64,000 nt of DNA from Takifugu bimaculatus (GCA_004026145.2 CP034986.1:19984406-20048405), one strand, 5' to 3'. Numbered from the stretch's first letter, positions 45,369 through 60,230 are shown. Translations and numbers: made by a program. The notes: generated by a model from the letters alone, not told the origin.

Positions 45369-48300
45369 AGAAAAACAACTTTCAACCTTCAAAAATATTC
45401 CGAATATCAATAGCGCCCCTACACACATGAAAGGTGCAATCTTATGTGGTTTCAGCTTGTCTCAAAATTGTTGGCATCTCCAGTTGATCCGTGAGCTGCC
45501 TGCCCCCTAAATACACTGAGAAAGTAGGAATTTTTGTAAACAACACGGGGGTTGTCAACTTTAAAAAAAAACATACCCGGGGAACAGGCGGTGCACCAAA
45601 ACAGAACAATCCACCATCCAGCCAATCACTGACGAGATGGTTGGGGTAGAGGCTCAGGGCTAGTATGCGCAGAGATATAAAACAAATAAAATTTTAAATG
45701 TTCAACACCTAACAGCTGGAGTTAACAGCCATTTTAGCAATGCTAACGTAGTGCAGATTCACTTTCGATGCACATTCAAGAGTTATGGAAACAGTGTTTT
45801 GTTTTGGATTAATTTCAAATGTCAACGGAAGTGGCGTCATTCAAGATTCCATAGTGCACCTTTAACTTTACAGCATGCACTTTTGTGTTTTGAAAAAAAC
45901 AAAAAAAATTGCATTTTGTACTGGATTTTGAGCTTACGGCTGGAAAAGTTCTCATGGAATGTACCCGCATAGTTCACACAACAGCTACAACATTGCCACA
46001 CCCTTTCTTCTTGCATATCAAGCTATTTCAGGTGCAAACATATTGTACCATCGACCGTATCATCTACATGCTACTTTTCTAAGCACAAGCCTTTTGTTAA
46101 ATACCAGACTCTGCAATGGACCACTACATTGCATAGGCTACATAAATCAATGTTTGGATATCTTTGAGCATCTGCGAGCGTTTTCATTTGGATTTTCCCC
46201 GATGTCACTCTTGTATTGTTGCTGCATCCAACTTCCTTGTCTGACTGCAGATTCTGTGAAAAATAAGATCTATTCTATCAAACATAGCTTTGCCAACATG
46301 CTTTGCCACACCTGGCGGACTTATATTCATGGCTATGATAAGCTTTGGCGGCTGCGGCATGGCTGGGAGCGCAGAGCAGACGTGCCTAGTGGAATTTTGG
46401 GGGTCAGGGTCAGGATGAAGAGCTCAGACACACAGAAGCTGTAGAGTCAGTTAAGGTATTGGAATCAATAGGGTTATGGTTCCTGTTGGGCACCACTCTG
46501 CGGAGGTATTCTACTTAAGTCTAGCTAGATCTACCTGGCACAGACTAAGAAAACAAGACAGGGATTATGCTCCTTACTTGTGTCGGGAATAAGTGATCCT
46601 CCAAGAAGAGTGAAGGGATGACCCAAACAAAAAGAACGTGTTACAGTCTTGTTAAAAGAAAGATCTATTTGGAATGTGCTACTCTATTGAAATGGTATCT
46701 GACAGTTAAGTGCATTTGTAGCCACTCCTAAGAGGTGAATTTTCTTTATTTGCTGTCTGATTAACCTGGGATAGAAAATTAGATACACCCTTAAGTACAT
46801 TTTCCCCTGTGTGTCTGATCAAATAGGCCACAGAAGCTTTATGGATGAAAAACAAACAGAACAAAATGCTCACAAAGCTTGATGATTGTAAATATATGTC
46901 ATCTTTCCCCATGAAACCGCACATTTATTGCACAAAAGCAACAAATAGCGAAGGGTTATATCCCTGCCAGTGCATCATAACTAAATACCAATGGACTCTC
47001 AGCCAGACTGCTCATTGCAGTCTCATAAATCCTCAATGCTGAGGTTGAACATCATACTGGAATGCAGTTAAAAGATAATGACAATGAAGCACAGCCCAAA
47101 AGCAAAATGCATTCTTGTTACTCAAGAATTATGCCCCCTCCAGGTGCTGAGGGTGGCCAAATTGTTTCGACAGACCTGCTTAGCCAGACCAATTTTTCTC
47201 CGAGGTGTGCAACAGCTGCCCATGGTTGCCATGGTGTAAACATTAATTGTCCTCCACTCCAGGAAAGCTGTGCTGATGTTGCGTGATGTATCCTCCTTGT
47301 GGCATCATGCTAACACAACACTGAATAATTCTCCTTTGATTTGAAGCAGAGTTCCTCATAACAAATTCTTCATGGTCTATTTTGTTACTTTCCCAGAAAA
47401 TTAATAAAGGATTCATATCTTTTTATTCAGGTATTGTAACGTTGCTTATTTCTAATGAGCATGCTAAAACTTGCCTGAATAAGCTTCAATGTCAGTACAT
47501 GTGAGGGCACATATTTAATATATTTTCCATACATGCGCTGTCTTGATTTGACAAAAGTGCACCTTTGTTAGTGTAAACAACAGTTAAAAAAACCTGTTCC
47601 ATCCACCCCCTTCTTCTTTTTTTACATTTCTCTTGTGAGCTTTTTCCACAGCCTGACAGGTAAAAGACATGTACCCTTCAAAGGTGTACTCTTGGGAAAA
47701 GGAGCCTGCTGTTTTGCTGATGCTCTTGCCAGCTGCAGAATTGTATAGTTTCATAGGTGAAGTAATACAAAACCTGGATGTCATATAATTACAGTGGAGT
47801 GTGTTTTACAATAATGGATATGAGTGAAGTAATCCTGGATGGAAAGCAGCCAGCTCCGAGGTCTGAGTGACTGAACAATGAACGTCTTTGTCTCAAGACT
47901 TTGTTGTACAGGTGGAACTGTCACAAGTTGTAAGCGACCCCATAAATGCAGGGCTGCTGCAGGTCACAACTCAAACCCTGCAGGACTGACAAATGTGCCA
48001 CCGCTGCGCAACACAAAGGAAATATTGACAAAATGATTGATCGTCCTCCTCCTGTGTCTCCCTTTGTCCTGTTGGATCGCGAAACACATAACAAGATAAA
48101 GACACTTCTCATCAGTCCACTTCTCTCATCACTGACCATCCAGGGACTCCTGTCAGCCTGGTTGAGCGAGTACCACCCCCACCCCCCCAAATAGATCATC
48201 GTATTTTGCATCTATGCAAATCATTGTTTTCCAGAAATTCCTGTCCCCCCCCCTCTGCTTCTTCCTCCAGCACAAGTCTTGACCCACTGTAACCTCCACA

Positions 48301-51300
48301 CCTGTTGGTGGGTGACCTGTTCTTTTGCATTAGGTGTGTTTGTTTTACTCCCGTGCCACTCCTAGAACAAACAGCACTGGCACAAAAAGCCACAAAGCTT
48401 CATATCTCATCTCTGGGCTCTATTTTCCACCCATGTGTGGAGTCGAGGCCTGAATGTTGCAATTCCTGTTCTGCTAACAGTGCTGACAAGACTCTGTGTC
48501 CAGTATCCATGTTGTCAATATACATACATGAACATGGGGGTGTCCACATAAATAAGGGTATACCTTATTGTACCGAAATCAGCCCTTTTGCATTTCAGTG
48601 AGGGACAATCTGTGTTGCATAGACACAAGGATGTGCAGGACAGTTCCAAGAATTCCAGTATTAACATCTTCCTGGTAAATCCTAAGCCACTGTGTCAACA
48701 TTTGTAAAAATCACCTGGCAAAAGACTTATTATTATTGCTTTCAGATTAGTGTAATTAAGCTTGCCGCACCCTCCGGCGACAGACCGCACAACCTTGGCA
48801 GAGAGCTAATTGTGAAAATAGAGCCCTGTCAGTTATTGTACGGCATAATTGATGAATGAAAAGACTTTATTGATTTGAAGGTCTATTCAAATGACAATTT
48901 TCATCAATGCACACAACCCTGAGGCACTCCACAGAGCAAAATAATTAGCCGTTTTAACACGCTTACATGCACACGAGGGGGTGCGTGGCATCGAGCATTT
49001 ATGCGATTCCTGACAGAGTAACGTAGGTGTGTTGTTCGTAACAATGAATCTACTAGGAATTATTGTCTTTTCTTCTCTCTCTCTGCTGTTTTTGAGATAA
49101 AAACTCCTTCAGTTCAGCTGTTATTTTTTCAGTGGATCAGGGCTTTCTGACCTCTTATCATGCCTCTCTTCTTTTCTGACACACAGTCCAATGCATTCAT
49201 GAACCTCACACTCCGAACGGTCATCTAATGCCTGCGTAGAGCTGTCAGAACGTGGCCAAGGGAAAAGGGAACGCTCAAAATTGCATCTGTCCCTCGTTTT
49301 TATTTCTAGGCCCTGTCAGGGGGAAAAAGGCGCTTGTTTTATTTTCAACAACCAAAGAGAAAGTCCGCCCTCCTTGAGACTTGTCTTTTTATGGAGATGG
49401 TCGAGGGCTGAGTAGGAAAACGAAGTAGGGAAAGTTCTGGCAAGATCTGATCTCCTTGCCGGGGGAGGTGTGATACCTCTTTCGCTAGGCCTGAGCGAAA
49501 TATGGGCTGTAGATGTCTGAAGGAGTTTGATTTACAGCTGGAGCGCTTGCTTTCTTCATGACCTCACCCAGAGGTGTTTCTTTCTGCAGAGAAAGTTGAG
49601 GGAGTTGGTGATCAGGTTCAATAAAAGGGTAGGCATATTTCTTGACTGTTTAGGTAAATGTCATTCACCACAGTGCCATGTGAATTATTACATCAGAGCT
49701 TGGGAATTTCTAAAAGTATGTACTTTGATGCTCGCGAAGCTGAAGCATGTAACAATCTGGAATCAGGTCAGAGCTAATTGAGTTTGGCATCTTGGGTATT
49801 TTGAAATCCATCTAAACAACAAATCTTTTACGCACTCACATGGGGACACACGTAAATGAATGATGCACACAAAGCAGAACTAGGACGAAATCACAAGAAT
49901 GTACTGTGCTGTCCTTCAAAAATCCACTCTAGCTACTTCAGAACTGACCAAAAGACAGGAATATGTCTTTCTCAAGAGTTTGCTTGAGAGTAATATCAAC
50001 AAAGATGACTTCAGTTTGAAAGAGTGCAACTAAATACTTAAGTTCTGCCTATAAAATGAATTTATCTAGAAACTTACCATGGGATAGTTGCTTGATACAA
50101 TATAGGTTGATACACTATAGCTGAAGAAGGATTTTTACTAGTTTCTGTTTAACATCAAAGCTGCTATTCTGTCTCAGAAATTGAATTTGTTTGTCCTTTT
50201 AAATATATTATGTTTGGTTATTTCTCACCTATTGTAAAATAAAGATACATTTGGATTTCAATTAAGTTTTTCCATGTATCATAGGGTTCAACAAACTTCG
50301 TATCCAACCTACTGACTTTGATAGATCATGCAATGAACCGTTGTCCATTTTCTGTCATGCAGGTAACTTAGTTTTGGTCTAAACTCCGCCCAGTTCTTTT
50401 TTTGCAGTTTATCTCTATCTAAAGAGGAAACAAAATTGTTTCTATGTGCACCAGTTTTGTTGAATATGTTTTACCTGAACTGTGCACAACGCTGCCTCCC
50501 GTGACATTTGGTGGTATTACAACACTTGTTCATGCAGAAACAGGGATGAAATGAAACCCCAGTGATGGGGTAAAAAGTTCCCTCTGTTTCCCTGGGCAGA
50601 GCTTAAATGAGCCTTTAGAGTCTGAAGAAAATGTCTTGTAACTTCAAATTGCAAAGGCTACTGTTAGCTATGGGATGGTAGCGCGGGAAATATTTTAGCA
50701 GTAAAGTGACCTTTACAGCTTGATGAGTAAAGTCCTGGATTAAGTGCGGTGCAGGGAACACTTTACTTTTTTACACAGATGAAATTTAGATAAATATGCC
50801 CCCAAACATGGCAGAATAACAGTGATTGCTGCTAAGATGTCTAAATGGGTTTACACAACTTTGGCAGCATATTCGAGCAAGTTTGCTTCTTCAATCTATC
50901 CAAGGCAGCCTTCATAAGGAGTATAAATGAAGGTGAACAAGTCACCACAAGGTGAAAAGTGGCACATCCTGCTTTAGAATAAATACCTTCATTCTTAGTC
51001 ACTTGGCCTGTCAGATGAGATGATGCTCAGAGCTATAAGCATACGTGACTAGCTCACATCACCCCATTGATCATAACTGATTTTGTTTTCCAAATGTGGA
51101 GAGCATAAAAAAAATATATCCGAATGAAAGACAAACATGGCAAGTGATGAATTAATAGAAACAAGGCCAGGGAGATGAAGGCGATGATGATTGAACTGAA
51201 GGTGGAAGTTGAAGTTTCATGCTGGTGACAACTCAGAGAGTCCCGATGAAGGAAATATTTAGAGCCAGGAAAAGAATAACAGCAAAGAAGCCAGGAAAAA

Positions 51301-51317
51301 CAGATTTTCGTGACAAG

Positions 51318-51320
<3 letters not shown>

Positions 51321-51351
<31 letters not shown>
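51321..51351. repeat. (CA)n microsatellite
   Basis: About 15 CA units. Confidence 0.95.
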
Positions 51352-51354
<3 letters not shown>

Positions 51355-54300
51355 AATGCAGTGGATACCAAGCACAGTTTATATTTTGGGTGCATTTAGT
51401 TGCCTGGTATGCACATATTTGCAAATGGCACAAACTCATTCTGTGTGTGTCCAGGTATTTAAGCTGTGAGTGTGTGTTGTGTGCAGATTTGAGACCCTGG
51501 AGTTCAAGGGCCCTTTGACTAAGACTAGATTAGCTGCTTTCAGACTTGGCCCTGGAATGTGAAGATCAACAAGTGTGTCACGAAAGTACTGCACACTTCA
51601 TTATGACACGCACACTGTTTACCTTCCGATATATTAGTCCAAGAATATTCCTCCTGTCCTCACGTCTGTTTTAATTCTGGGACTTAATTTGAACGATTCA
51701 AAGAAGCACTACCTGAAAAAAAAAGTTTGTTCTATTCAGAGTTGTAAAAAGTAGCCACAGTTCTGTGAACACATGTGTTTAAAGATGACAAAATCCAACT
51801 GATTTCAATTAAGTTTATTCAATATATGTCAGATACTTAAATCCTCGTCAGTCAGTTAAATTGACATTTGGTAGTTTTATTCTTTGCAATTTACATTATT
51901 TTATCAGGGAAAGAATGTCTTCAGAGTGAATGATAAGTAATAAACGTCTAGGTTGATAAAAAGTGATTATGAAATCGCCAGCAATGTGAATCAACTGCAA
52001 CATTATGAGTAAAAACATTAAAGTCCTCTGTGTGCTGGAAGGTGAATAATAGAGCAATAACAGGAAACATGGAATTCATACGCTGACTGATGGATGGATG
52101 GTTGCGTAATGTCTAATAGAAATTGTGATGCTGGCCGTTGGGTCCTGAATGAACAGAAGTTTCAGCTGACCTCACATTGAAATCCTGTCTATGTCATAAT
52201 GCTGCTTTTCATTGATGTAGCTGCAGCCACCATGTGAGGCTCCATTTATCTTTTATATTTGCAGAAACGGGTCGAACAGAGCGGGAAGTTCCGTGTCAGT
52301 TTCGGAGTGATTAAGCACAGTTGCTGACCTTATAAATGGTGTTGAATGATAGCTGGTGGGTACCTGCACATTGTATGAAAGGCTTCTTTCACCAAGTTTG
52401 GCAAAAGTAGGCCTAGAAAGGATTGCTTCTTGAGAGCCATTAAAACTTTCATAACCATAACCAAATTAAATCTGGGATCACGTATGTCCAACAGCTCAGC
52501 ACAGAAGGGGGGACAACTATGTGTCATCAGGGAACTAAGTCCCATTAAAACAAGTGAAAACCACTATCCTAAAGCCAAGTCATGCTTTTTATTTACAACA
52601 TTGCTGAGACCTTAAGCAGACTCCAGCGCTGTCGCCTGACCTTGACCCGCCTAAAATCATAACTCTGTTACCGAAGCACAGACCTGAAGTGCTCTGATCC
52701 GCCCTCTTGTTCTGCATGTGTTTCCTGCATAGCATTTCTTTAATCTGCTGGTCCTTGAGGACCAGCTGGAGGTAAAGATAAATAAAAACATGCTAATTCA
52801 TAAAACGTCAAAGTATTTTTTTTTTTTTAAACATAGAATCTTGTGGGGTAGCTTTGGATTTTTTTGCCTGCTAGCTCATATTTTGGTACACGTTGTGATC
52901 AGCTATTCAAGTTCTTGCTCACAAGTGCAAGACTGACTTTAAACGCGATCTGTTGCTTTCATGGATAAGTGTTAGTGGGAAGGTGATAAGTGCTTTGCCA
53001 TGTTAATTAAACACCACATTATCACATACTGGCCTGACCTACTAATTACCATTAACACTTACAGAGTTCTTTACTGGCACACACTCATTCCACACTCGCG
53101 CTCTCGGTCAGTTTAAAATGGGCTGGGTGTCAGCACCGGAGCGAGCCTTCTGTTCGTTCCCTTTCCGCTAGGAAATCAATAATGGACCGGCCGACCCCAC
53201 TTTGACCTGTGTTCCACATGCACGGCCAGCGTGCGCACACCCACGCAGTGTCACATCCACTGGCCGGGGAAGAGAACAAAGCAATGCTGGGCCGCGGCGG
53301 GCGTGGCGAGGAAGTTACACTTGGCTCAAACTTCCTGGGCTGAAACAAGGCCGATGGCTTTAAACAGAGATTTAATTACTTCTGAAGGGTTTTCTCTTAC
53401 ACGCTTCATTGTTGAAGCTTTGTTCGTTGCTGATTTACATCATATTGCTGCAGTAGACAATTTCAGGTTCTTGTCTGTTCTGTTTTTGAACCTCCTACAA
53501 GAGGGTCTGGCATGTCCTGTTGCCATATTTAGAACATCTTAAATGGTAAATTTAGCTTTCACTGCATTCAAAAAGTAAGCATAGCCTAACTAGTTTCCTT
53601 CAGCATTCTTATTTTCTTTCTTTAAATGGCTGCTCTGTGGTCTATTTAGGCACATGTGACAATCCAAGTATTAACAGAGAGGACCAGGTTTGCCAGTGGA
53701 GATTAAAAAAGGAACGTGCAGAAATGCCTCTTTTCTGTGCGTGCACATTCATCCGACATGATGTAAGTGCTGAGCAGTTGCTGGTCCACCGGTGGTCCCC
53801 GGAGGCTTTCGTTTCACCATGTCTCAGCTGGTCAAACATTCCAGCGTAGACATGGAAGACTCACTCAACACTGGAAGCTGCATGTTGAGGGGGGAAGGGG
53901 GCTTCTTGTTGACCTTCCCGAATAGACCCTGGGTTGCGGAATGGAGGGCCTTGAGTTGTTCTTCACTGAGACGCAAACGCAGTAACGCCATATGACAACA
54001 GAGAAGTGTCATCTTTGATCCAAACTGGAAAAGTCAACACGGTCACAGGGCATTTGTACATATTTCACAGAGGGTGTTTGTTTGTGCATGAATGAACATC
54101 CGCACACAATCCACATGATCTTCCATGTAGGAAAGCAGCAGGTACATGCATGCAGACGTGCTGCATTTGCACATACTGTACTTGTTCCACATGCCCAGTC
54201 TTTTTCTTTTTCCACCTGTGGACTACATCTTCTGAACATATGAAGCAGCTGCATATGTGACCCACGCACGCACATCTGAGCTCCCCTGTAAATTCCACCA

Positions 54301-54625
54301 TGTGTCTCACAAAGCGACCACGTCTCTGTCATCTCCATCAGCAACGGGGAACGGGCCGTCAGGTTCTAATCCCGGCTCTTTAACTACCGTGCAGGATTAA
54401 CGGGGGAGTTTTACAGAGACTCTGCTGTGATCCTGCTGTGTTGAGTAGATATGACGGAACAAGTCGCAGCAAGGGAAAATCCAAGGCGACGCGCTTTACT
54501 TTTATCGGCTCATGTTCTCGCCACTGGCTTGAAAAACCCCCCAACTATTCCCTAATAGGATCAGCTTATTCGCTTACATTCATGAAAACATCATCTGAAG
54601 CCTGGGGAGTGTGTGATCTGTGAAG

Positions 54626-54626
<1 letters not shown>

Positions 54627-54672
<46 letters not shown>

Positions 54673-54680
54673 CACACACA
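54627..54680. repeat. (CA)n microsatellite
   Basis: About 27 CA units with one CG interruption. Confidence 0.97.
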
Positions 54681-55284
54681 GTTTAATGAGTTATCCATGC
54701 ATTTAAACTCTGTTCGCACTTTTTCTGTTCGTACAACGGTCAGGAAGTCCCTCTTATCCTCAGCGACAGAAGCTTCCTTTAAAAATGCCAACTCACCCCA
54801 TGTGTCCCGCACGTTAGCGTGGATATTTGCACCGAGGAAGTTTTGGGCTCCCCCCTGCAGAAACATCCACAACGACAGGACACTGTTCAGAAGCTGACAA
54901 CAGCGTCTTGACGGCAGCTGTTGGAGCAATGACAGACCAAGGACATTGGGGGGGTTGAAATTAATTGCCAGAAATTCTTGAATTCATCGTGTAGGCTGAG
55001 ATGTCTGGAAACGCTTTGGTCATTAGGTTGCATCAAAGCAACAATTCTATAAAAGGCTTCCTGACTTTTCTTTCATCCTATAGCTGCCATGTGACTCTTG
55101 TGAAGCACAAATGTATGGATTTTGAGACCATTATTGACTGGAGCGATTTTAACAGTAGACATTCATCAGATAGGGTGAGGGGGCGAGGCCTCGGGAGTTG
55201 CATTCTCCTTTACATCTGAGGCTTGGCGTCTTGTGGCATTTTGGCATAAATTCCAATTCTAATCTCTGAATTTATCTGTTTCAT

Positions 55285-55425
55285 ATTTTGTGAGTGATGG
55301 AGTGGCCCAGTGGCTCTCTGGGAAGCGCGGTTGTGTGCAAGCTAGTTCCCACGATGTTGATAGAGTTGAGCCCTCCAACTGCAAAATCTTGGATGGGAAA
55401 AAAATGCCCAAGGGGCCACTAACGC
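55285..55425 (+). repeat. Possible tRNA-derived SINE remnant
   Basis: TGGCCCAGTGG at about 55301-55311 fits the RNA polymerase III A-box pattern, and GAGTTGAGCCCTCC about 60 bases on may be a degraded B box. The surrounding wording resembles fish repeats of the type 'GGCCCAGTGGTTAGCAC'. Weak evidence. Confidence 0.3.
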
Positions 55426-56114
55426 AACCAATTTGACTGACTGACTGATATAATGTGCACACATGTAGACTGATTGAATAATGGCAGCCAAGCAGTCATG
55501 AATCTATTAATGCAAAACACTATAGCTCCAGTAAAATATGGAGAAAAGTATCCATGTGGTGCAATACTATTTCAGCTTGGCAACGTTTATAGTGTTTGTG
55601 TGGATAAATGAGCTAAAGACAATAATTAGATGCAGTTGGGAAGTCATTGGGGGGATTTTGCTAGTGAGCAGAGTGAGGGCGGGGAGCAAGTCTCTCCCTC
55701 TCTCCCTCCAATCACCTTTGGAATTCGATATTGCCTCGGGAAGAAAAAAAATCGGAATGTAGTCATTACATCATTTCTATAATGAGTTGCAGTTTGACTT
55801 TCTACGGATGTTATTTCCGGATTGATTTCCAGCCAGTGGTACGAAAATGTGGAATAGCAAACAGACCTGCCGTCTGTGAAAGTAAATTTGCCCAGTGAAA
55901 TAAGCAGCAGCGATGGAAGAGCTAGCTAAAAAGTGAAACAGAAAACTTTTTATTTCCTTGAATCTTGTGAATAATCCCTCCATCTTGTTGGGTGAGTTAG
56001 AAGTCTGTTGACCAAAAATCGAGTTCACCCCTGGAGCCCAAAAGCAACCATCTTCTGCTTTACTGTCTGGCACTGGTGGGGCTACTGCGTTGTGACCTTA
56101 ATCTGATGTTTATA

Positions 56115-56148
56115 CCCCCCCCCCCCCCCCACACACACACACACACAG
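56115..56148. repeat. Poly-C plus (CA)n
   Basis: Sixteen C residues then nine CA units. Confidence 0.95.
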
Positions 56149-59100
56149 ACTGCAGATCATCTAAGACTGTGCTGCTACTGTCAGGCAACAATGAGGTACT
56201 TTTGGTTTAAATAGAGCAATCAATTTTTTCCATATTGTACTAAACTACCCCACCCACAAAACCACAACCACCATCCACACCAACCAAAGCAGACATACAC
56301 ATACTCTGTCTCCAGAACTGCGTAGTAGGCAGCCACCAATGCATGTTAGGCTTGTAATGATTAACCAGCTTCATTGGCTCAGCTGGACTCAGAGAGTAGA
56401 GAAGAATTTACTCAGAATTTACACAGCCATTGTTTTTTACTTGACGCACATAAAGTCAATATATTTAGTGCCAGTGTGCATTAATGTCAGCGCAGTGTTT
56501 CTAACATAAATTTATCATTCACCACACAGACACACCCACCCCCACAAATGCACACACAGCATAGATTAGCATAGCTTCTTTGTCAAAAATCAGACATGGT
56601 GTTGGTACCTGATTTTCTTTGCCCTTGTGAGTTATGTAAGCCTTATGCAAGCTCCTTAAATCTTCAAGGTGGGGCCTCATTATTGCTGCAGGCCCTTCAT
56701 TTTAATTTGTCTTTCATTTGCCTGAAGTGCTCCCAGGGTTTTAGATGTGCCTGCCAATGATTTGGGGTAATATTTGGAGCCTGCACTCAAAGTTGCTCAT
56801 TCTTGTGACCAAGCCAGAAAGGCCTCATTAAATACAAAGGCAGACGGGACCTGTGTGCTAATTTTACATGCTAATTTACCAGCAAATATTGGTAGCCTGT
56901 CTGGAGGGAGGAAATACAAATAAAGCTGTTCAGTTTATTCAGTGACAATGCCTGTCAGAGCTGTTCACTTGGCTTAATGATGTGCCAAAACTAATAGAAA
57001 TAATATATTGCATCTCATTTAATCTGCCTCTACAGGTTTTATGGAAGTGTGTTTTATGAGTTAAGTTGTTTAATAGGTTAGTCCTCTACGCCACAACATC
57101 TAATGTCCATCCCTTAGTTAAGCATTTCTCAATTTAGTCTTGCGTAATAATAAACTCAGAAACTGGAACAGAAAAAAAAAATCTAAGAAACAGTTATTTG
57201 CCGTTACAATGGGTGCGGTTTCAATAGTAGCACCTCTCGTAATCTTTTTTCCTCACACCCCCCCTATGATTACCTCACATTTTACAACTGCTGATAAACT
57301 GGTGAATAAAGTCTCCATCGGGTTATGTAACACGTGTGGACAACAGGCATCCATAATTTACTTGTTATTTTCCCCTTTGGGCAGCATCAGGGACGACCAG
57401 AAACAGGTGGAAGAAGCCGAATGACATACTCTACACATGTGCAATCGCAGACATACACACCCGGCAGCGCTGGCCGACAATCAAGGGTGGTCAGTAATTA
57501 CCAGCAGATGTGAGTCTTGTGGAGGTTTTGGGTTAGCGAGAGCAATCTATTACACGCGTGAACTGAGCCAACATGCAAAAGACAGGGGAGGGGGTGGTGA
57601 AGAAGTGCTGAAACGTACTTGGACATTCCTCTGGAGCAGCGTTGTGGTACGGTAGATCTGCTCATTCCAGCTGCAACACAAAGGACAGGGAAGGACTTTT
57701 GCAGGAGTAGCAACTTGTTACCCTCTCAGAGTGTCTTGTGGGTTTTACTTGCCACGTGCCGTCTTATTTAAAGACACTTGGGCACATTTTAGCAACTACG
57801 TTCAACATGTCACACTTTGCCAACATACCCCGAGTGGTTAGGTGCAGGTACAACGTTTAGCAACCTGTTGAGAAAACGGTCAGGCTCCCTTTTGAGTTGC
57901 TCCAGCCTCCGCAACGGTTCCAGTTGCCTTGGAAAGATGCACATATGTTGAAAATACTTTGCAGCCCTAAATAAAACCTTCTGTGCCTGGGCGAGATGCT
58001 GAGAGCTTTGCCAGCGTTGCGGTATTTGATGCTCTGGGAACGAGACTTGTTAAAGAATCATTTTTTATGCTTTAATCTACTTTTGCTATTTGTAGTTCTG
58101 CTGTCCACATTCTGCTACAGTTTCGTGGAATTCCCCCAGTCAAGGATTTCTGAATATGTTTTATATCTTGTGTGATTATTTCATGCATTTCACTCTAAAT
58201 CATGCATCCATTTTCTGAGAACTGCTGCTGGCTGCTAAGTTATTGCAGTGCTTCCGTCCCATCCCAGCAGCCACCGGGGAGGAACACAACATTTACTCAT
58301 ACACAAAAAATATCAGTGGAAATCCCAGGCAATCAAACCTGAAACCTATGATGGATGATTCTGGTTCACACAGAATGTGGTGTTTGGTTTTTTCATTTCC
58401 CCCCTCCCCCCATCAATTTGGAAGTATGTAACACAGAGCAGAGGGAAGTGCTGCCCCGGAATGACACATACAGTGATACCTGTGCTCTCTCTATTATGCA
58501 TGTGGCTTACCTGCATTTATGGCTGTGCTTACTTCAACCATCTTAACCTGCTGATTTATTGGAAACGGCGCCATAGAGAAAACACACTTAAACCATTGAT
58601 TTATTAAGATGTCTGCTTGAGTTTAAGTAAAGAATGTGACCTTGTAAAGTTTACATGAAAAGAAAAGAGGTGTGTCTGGAACGCAGGCTGCAAATGTGCA
58701 CAGAGTTCCATGTCATTTTATTCACCTCTGGTCACCAACGTCATTGTCGGGTTTATTATTCAGGAGCTGCTAACGCAGATGTCGAAATACTGTCAGACTC
58801 TATCTGCCTTTACTGTGGAGATTGTTGTGAAATGTTTATTATTATGAGCTTTAAAGGCTGCATTTATCTGTGGAAATTGCTGGAGCGAAGAGTGGAATAT
58901 GCACTCATTTATAGTAGTTGTGGTCAATGATAGCTGTGCAGTCCTCTAAATATGAAATCATAAGCATGGCAGGTATAGCGTGGTGTTATTTCCTTTTTAT
59001 GTGCGTCTGTGGTGCTGTCAAAAAGTAATCTGGCTCGTTCACACTTCAGGACAGAGCTTTTTTTCCCGTGGGTCTGTGAAGGTGTTATCAGTTAGTTGAT

Positions 59101-59242
59101 ATAAAATTGATTACATTCCCCAAAATATTCCAGATGTGTGGCCACATGAATGTCTTTATCTCTCTACCTCATCCAGCTGATTTTATGAGTATGCTCTGCC
59201 GTGGAAACTGGCATATATTTATGTGTCTATATATAGTATAGT

Positions 59243-60230
59243 TCAGGATGAGATCAGAGCAGAGGTGGAGGAAGATCGGAGGGTCAAGATGGTGGCTATG
59301 TACCAACAAGGCAAGGTAGGAGCACGCCGAACAGCAAAAACTCACCTGGCCAGAGCTCTGGAGACTCGAACCCCAGCACATCAAGTTCCTCATCCAGTCA
59401 GTATACGACGTTCTCCCAAGACCAACCAATCTGCAGCGCTGGGGCTGAGCAGCCACTGCGACATGCCAGCTGTGCAAAAAGAGAGCCACCCTTGAACACA
59501 TCCTCAGTTGCGGAAGCCTCAGGGGACGGACGGTATCGGTGGCGTCATGATCAGGTGCTTAGGACTCTGGCAGACACAGTCAGTGCAGCAATCAACAACT
59601 GCAAGTACCAGAACACTCCCAAGCAGTCCATCACCTTCGTCAGAGCTGGGGAGAAGGCACAACAACCAAGTTCCTTTGGAGGGCTTCTCACCACGGCACA
59701 GGACTGGAAACTGCAAGTCGACCTGGGAAGACAGCTCAAGTTCCCAGAGCACATCTCGACCACTTCACTCCGCCCAGATATGGTGCTAACATCAGAGTCA
59801 ACTAAGCAAGTGGTCCTGGTTGAGCTTACTGTCCCCTGGGAAGACAGATTGGAGGAGGCCAACGAGCGCAAGAGGGCCAAATATGCCAATCTCGTAATCG
59901 AGTGCCAAAACAAAGGCTGGAAAGCCCGCTGCGAACCAGTCGAGGTGGGGTGTCGGGGTTTTGCTGGCCAATCACTACCACGCACCCTAAAAGTCCTTGG
60001 AGTAAAAGGCCAGCTGTGCAGACGAGCCATCAAAACCATCATAGAGGCTGCGGAGAAAGCCTCAAAATGGCTATGGATCCGGAGGGGGGATCCGTGGAGT
60101 AGTGGGCCACTTGGACGCAAGTCGGGAGCTGATCACCCCCGGCTGGGTCGCCCGAGCGAGGGTGTTTGATGATCAAAGACCCGAAACACCCTATGACCTC
60201 GGGTTCATCACTGATGATGCGTCCAAGTAG
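59243..60230 (+). pseudogene. Degenerate C-terminal domain of an RLE-type retrotransposon protein
   Basis: The protein can be followed through three frames. From 59244: QDEIRAEVEEDRRVKMV; then FLIQSVYDVLPRPTNLQRWG and an in-frame TGA (59446-59448); then the zinc finger CQLCKKRATLEHILSC. A frameshift near 59512-59530 leads to GDGRYRWRHDQVLRTLADT and the endonuclease region (RPDMVL at about 59771, VELTVPWED at about 59818-59845, GWKARCEPVEVGCRGFAG). A second frameshift near a G-run at about 60080-60105 leads to the tail GWVARARVFDD..DDASK. Two frameshifts and a stop mean it is inactive. Confidence 0.75.

Larger units (their letters stand above)
44299..59242 (+). other. arhgap6 intron 1, distal half
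   Basis: Nearly 15 kb without a recognised exon. It contains a fish interspersed-repeat fragment (45238-45368), microsatellites, a possible tRNA-derived SINE remnant (55285-55425) and two repeat-free, AT-motif-rich blocks at about 48730-49020 and 56630-56990 that look like candidate conserved non-coding elements. Confidence 0.45.

Noticed and set aside
59551..60120. 189-codon minus-strand frame
   Set aside because: Antisense shadow of the RLE retrotransposon coding region.
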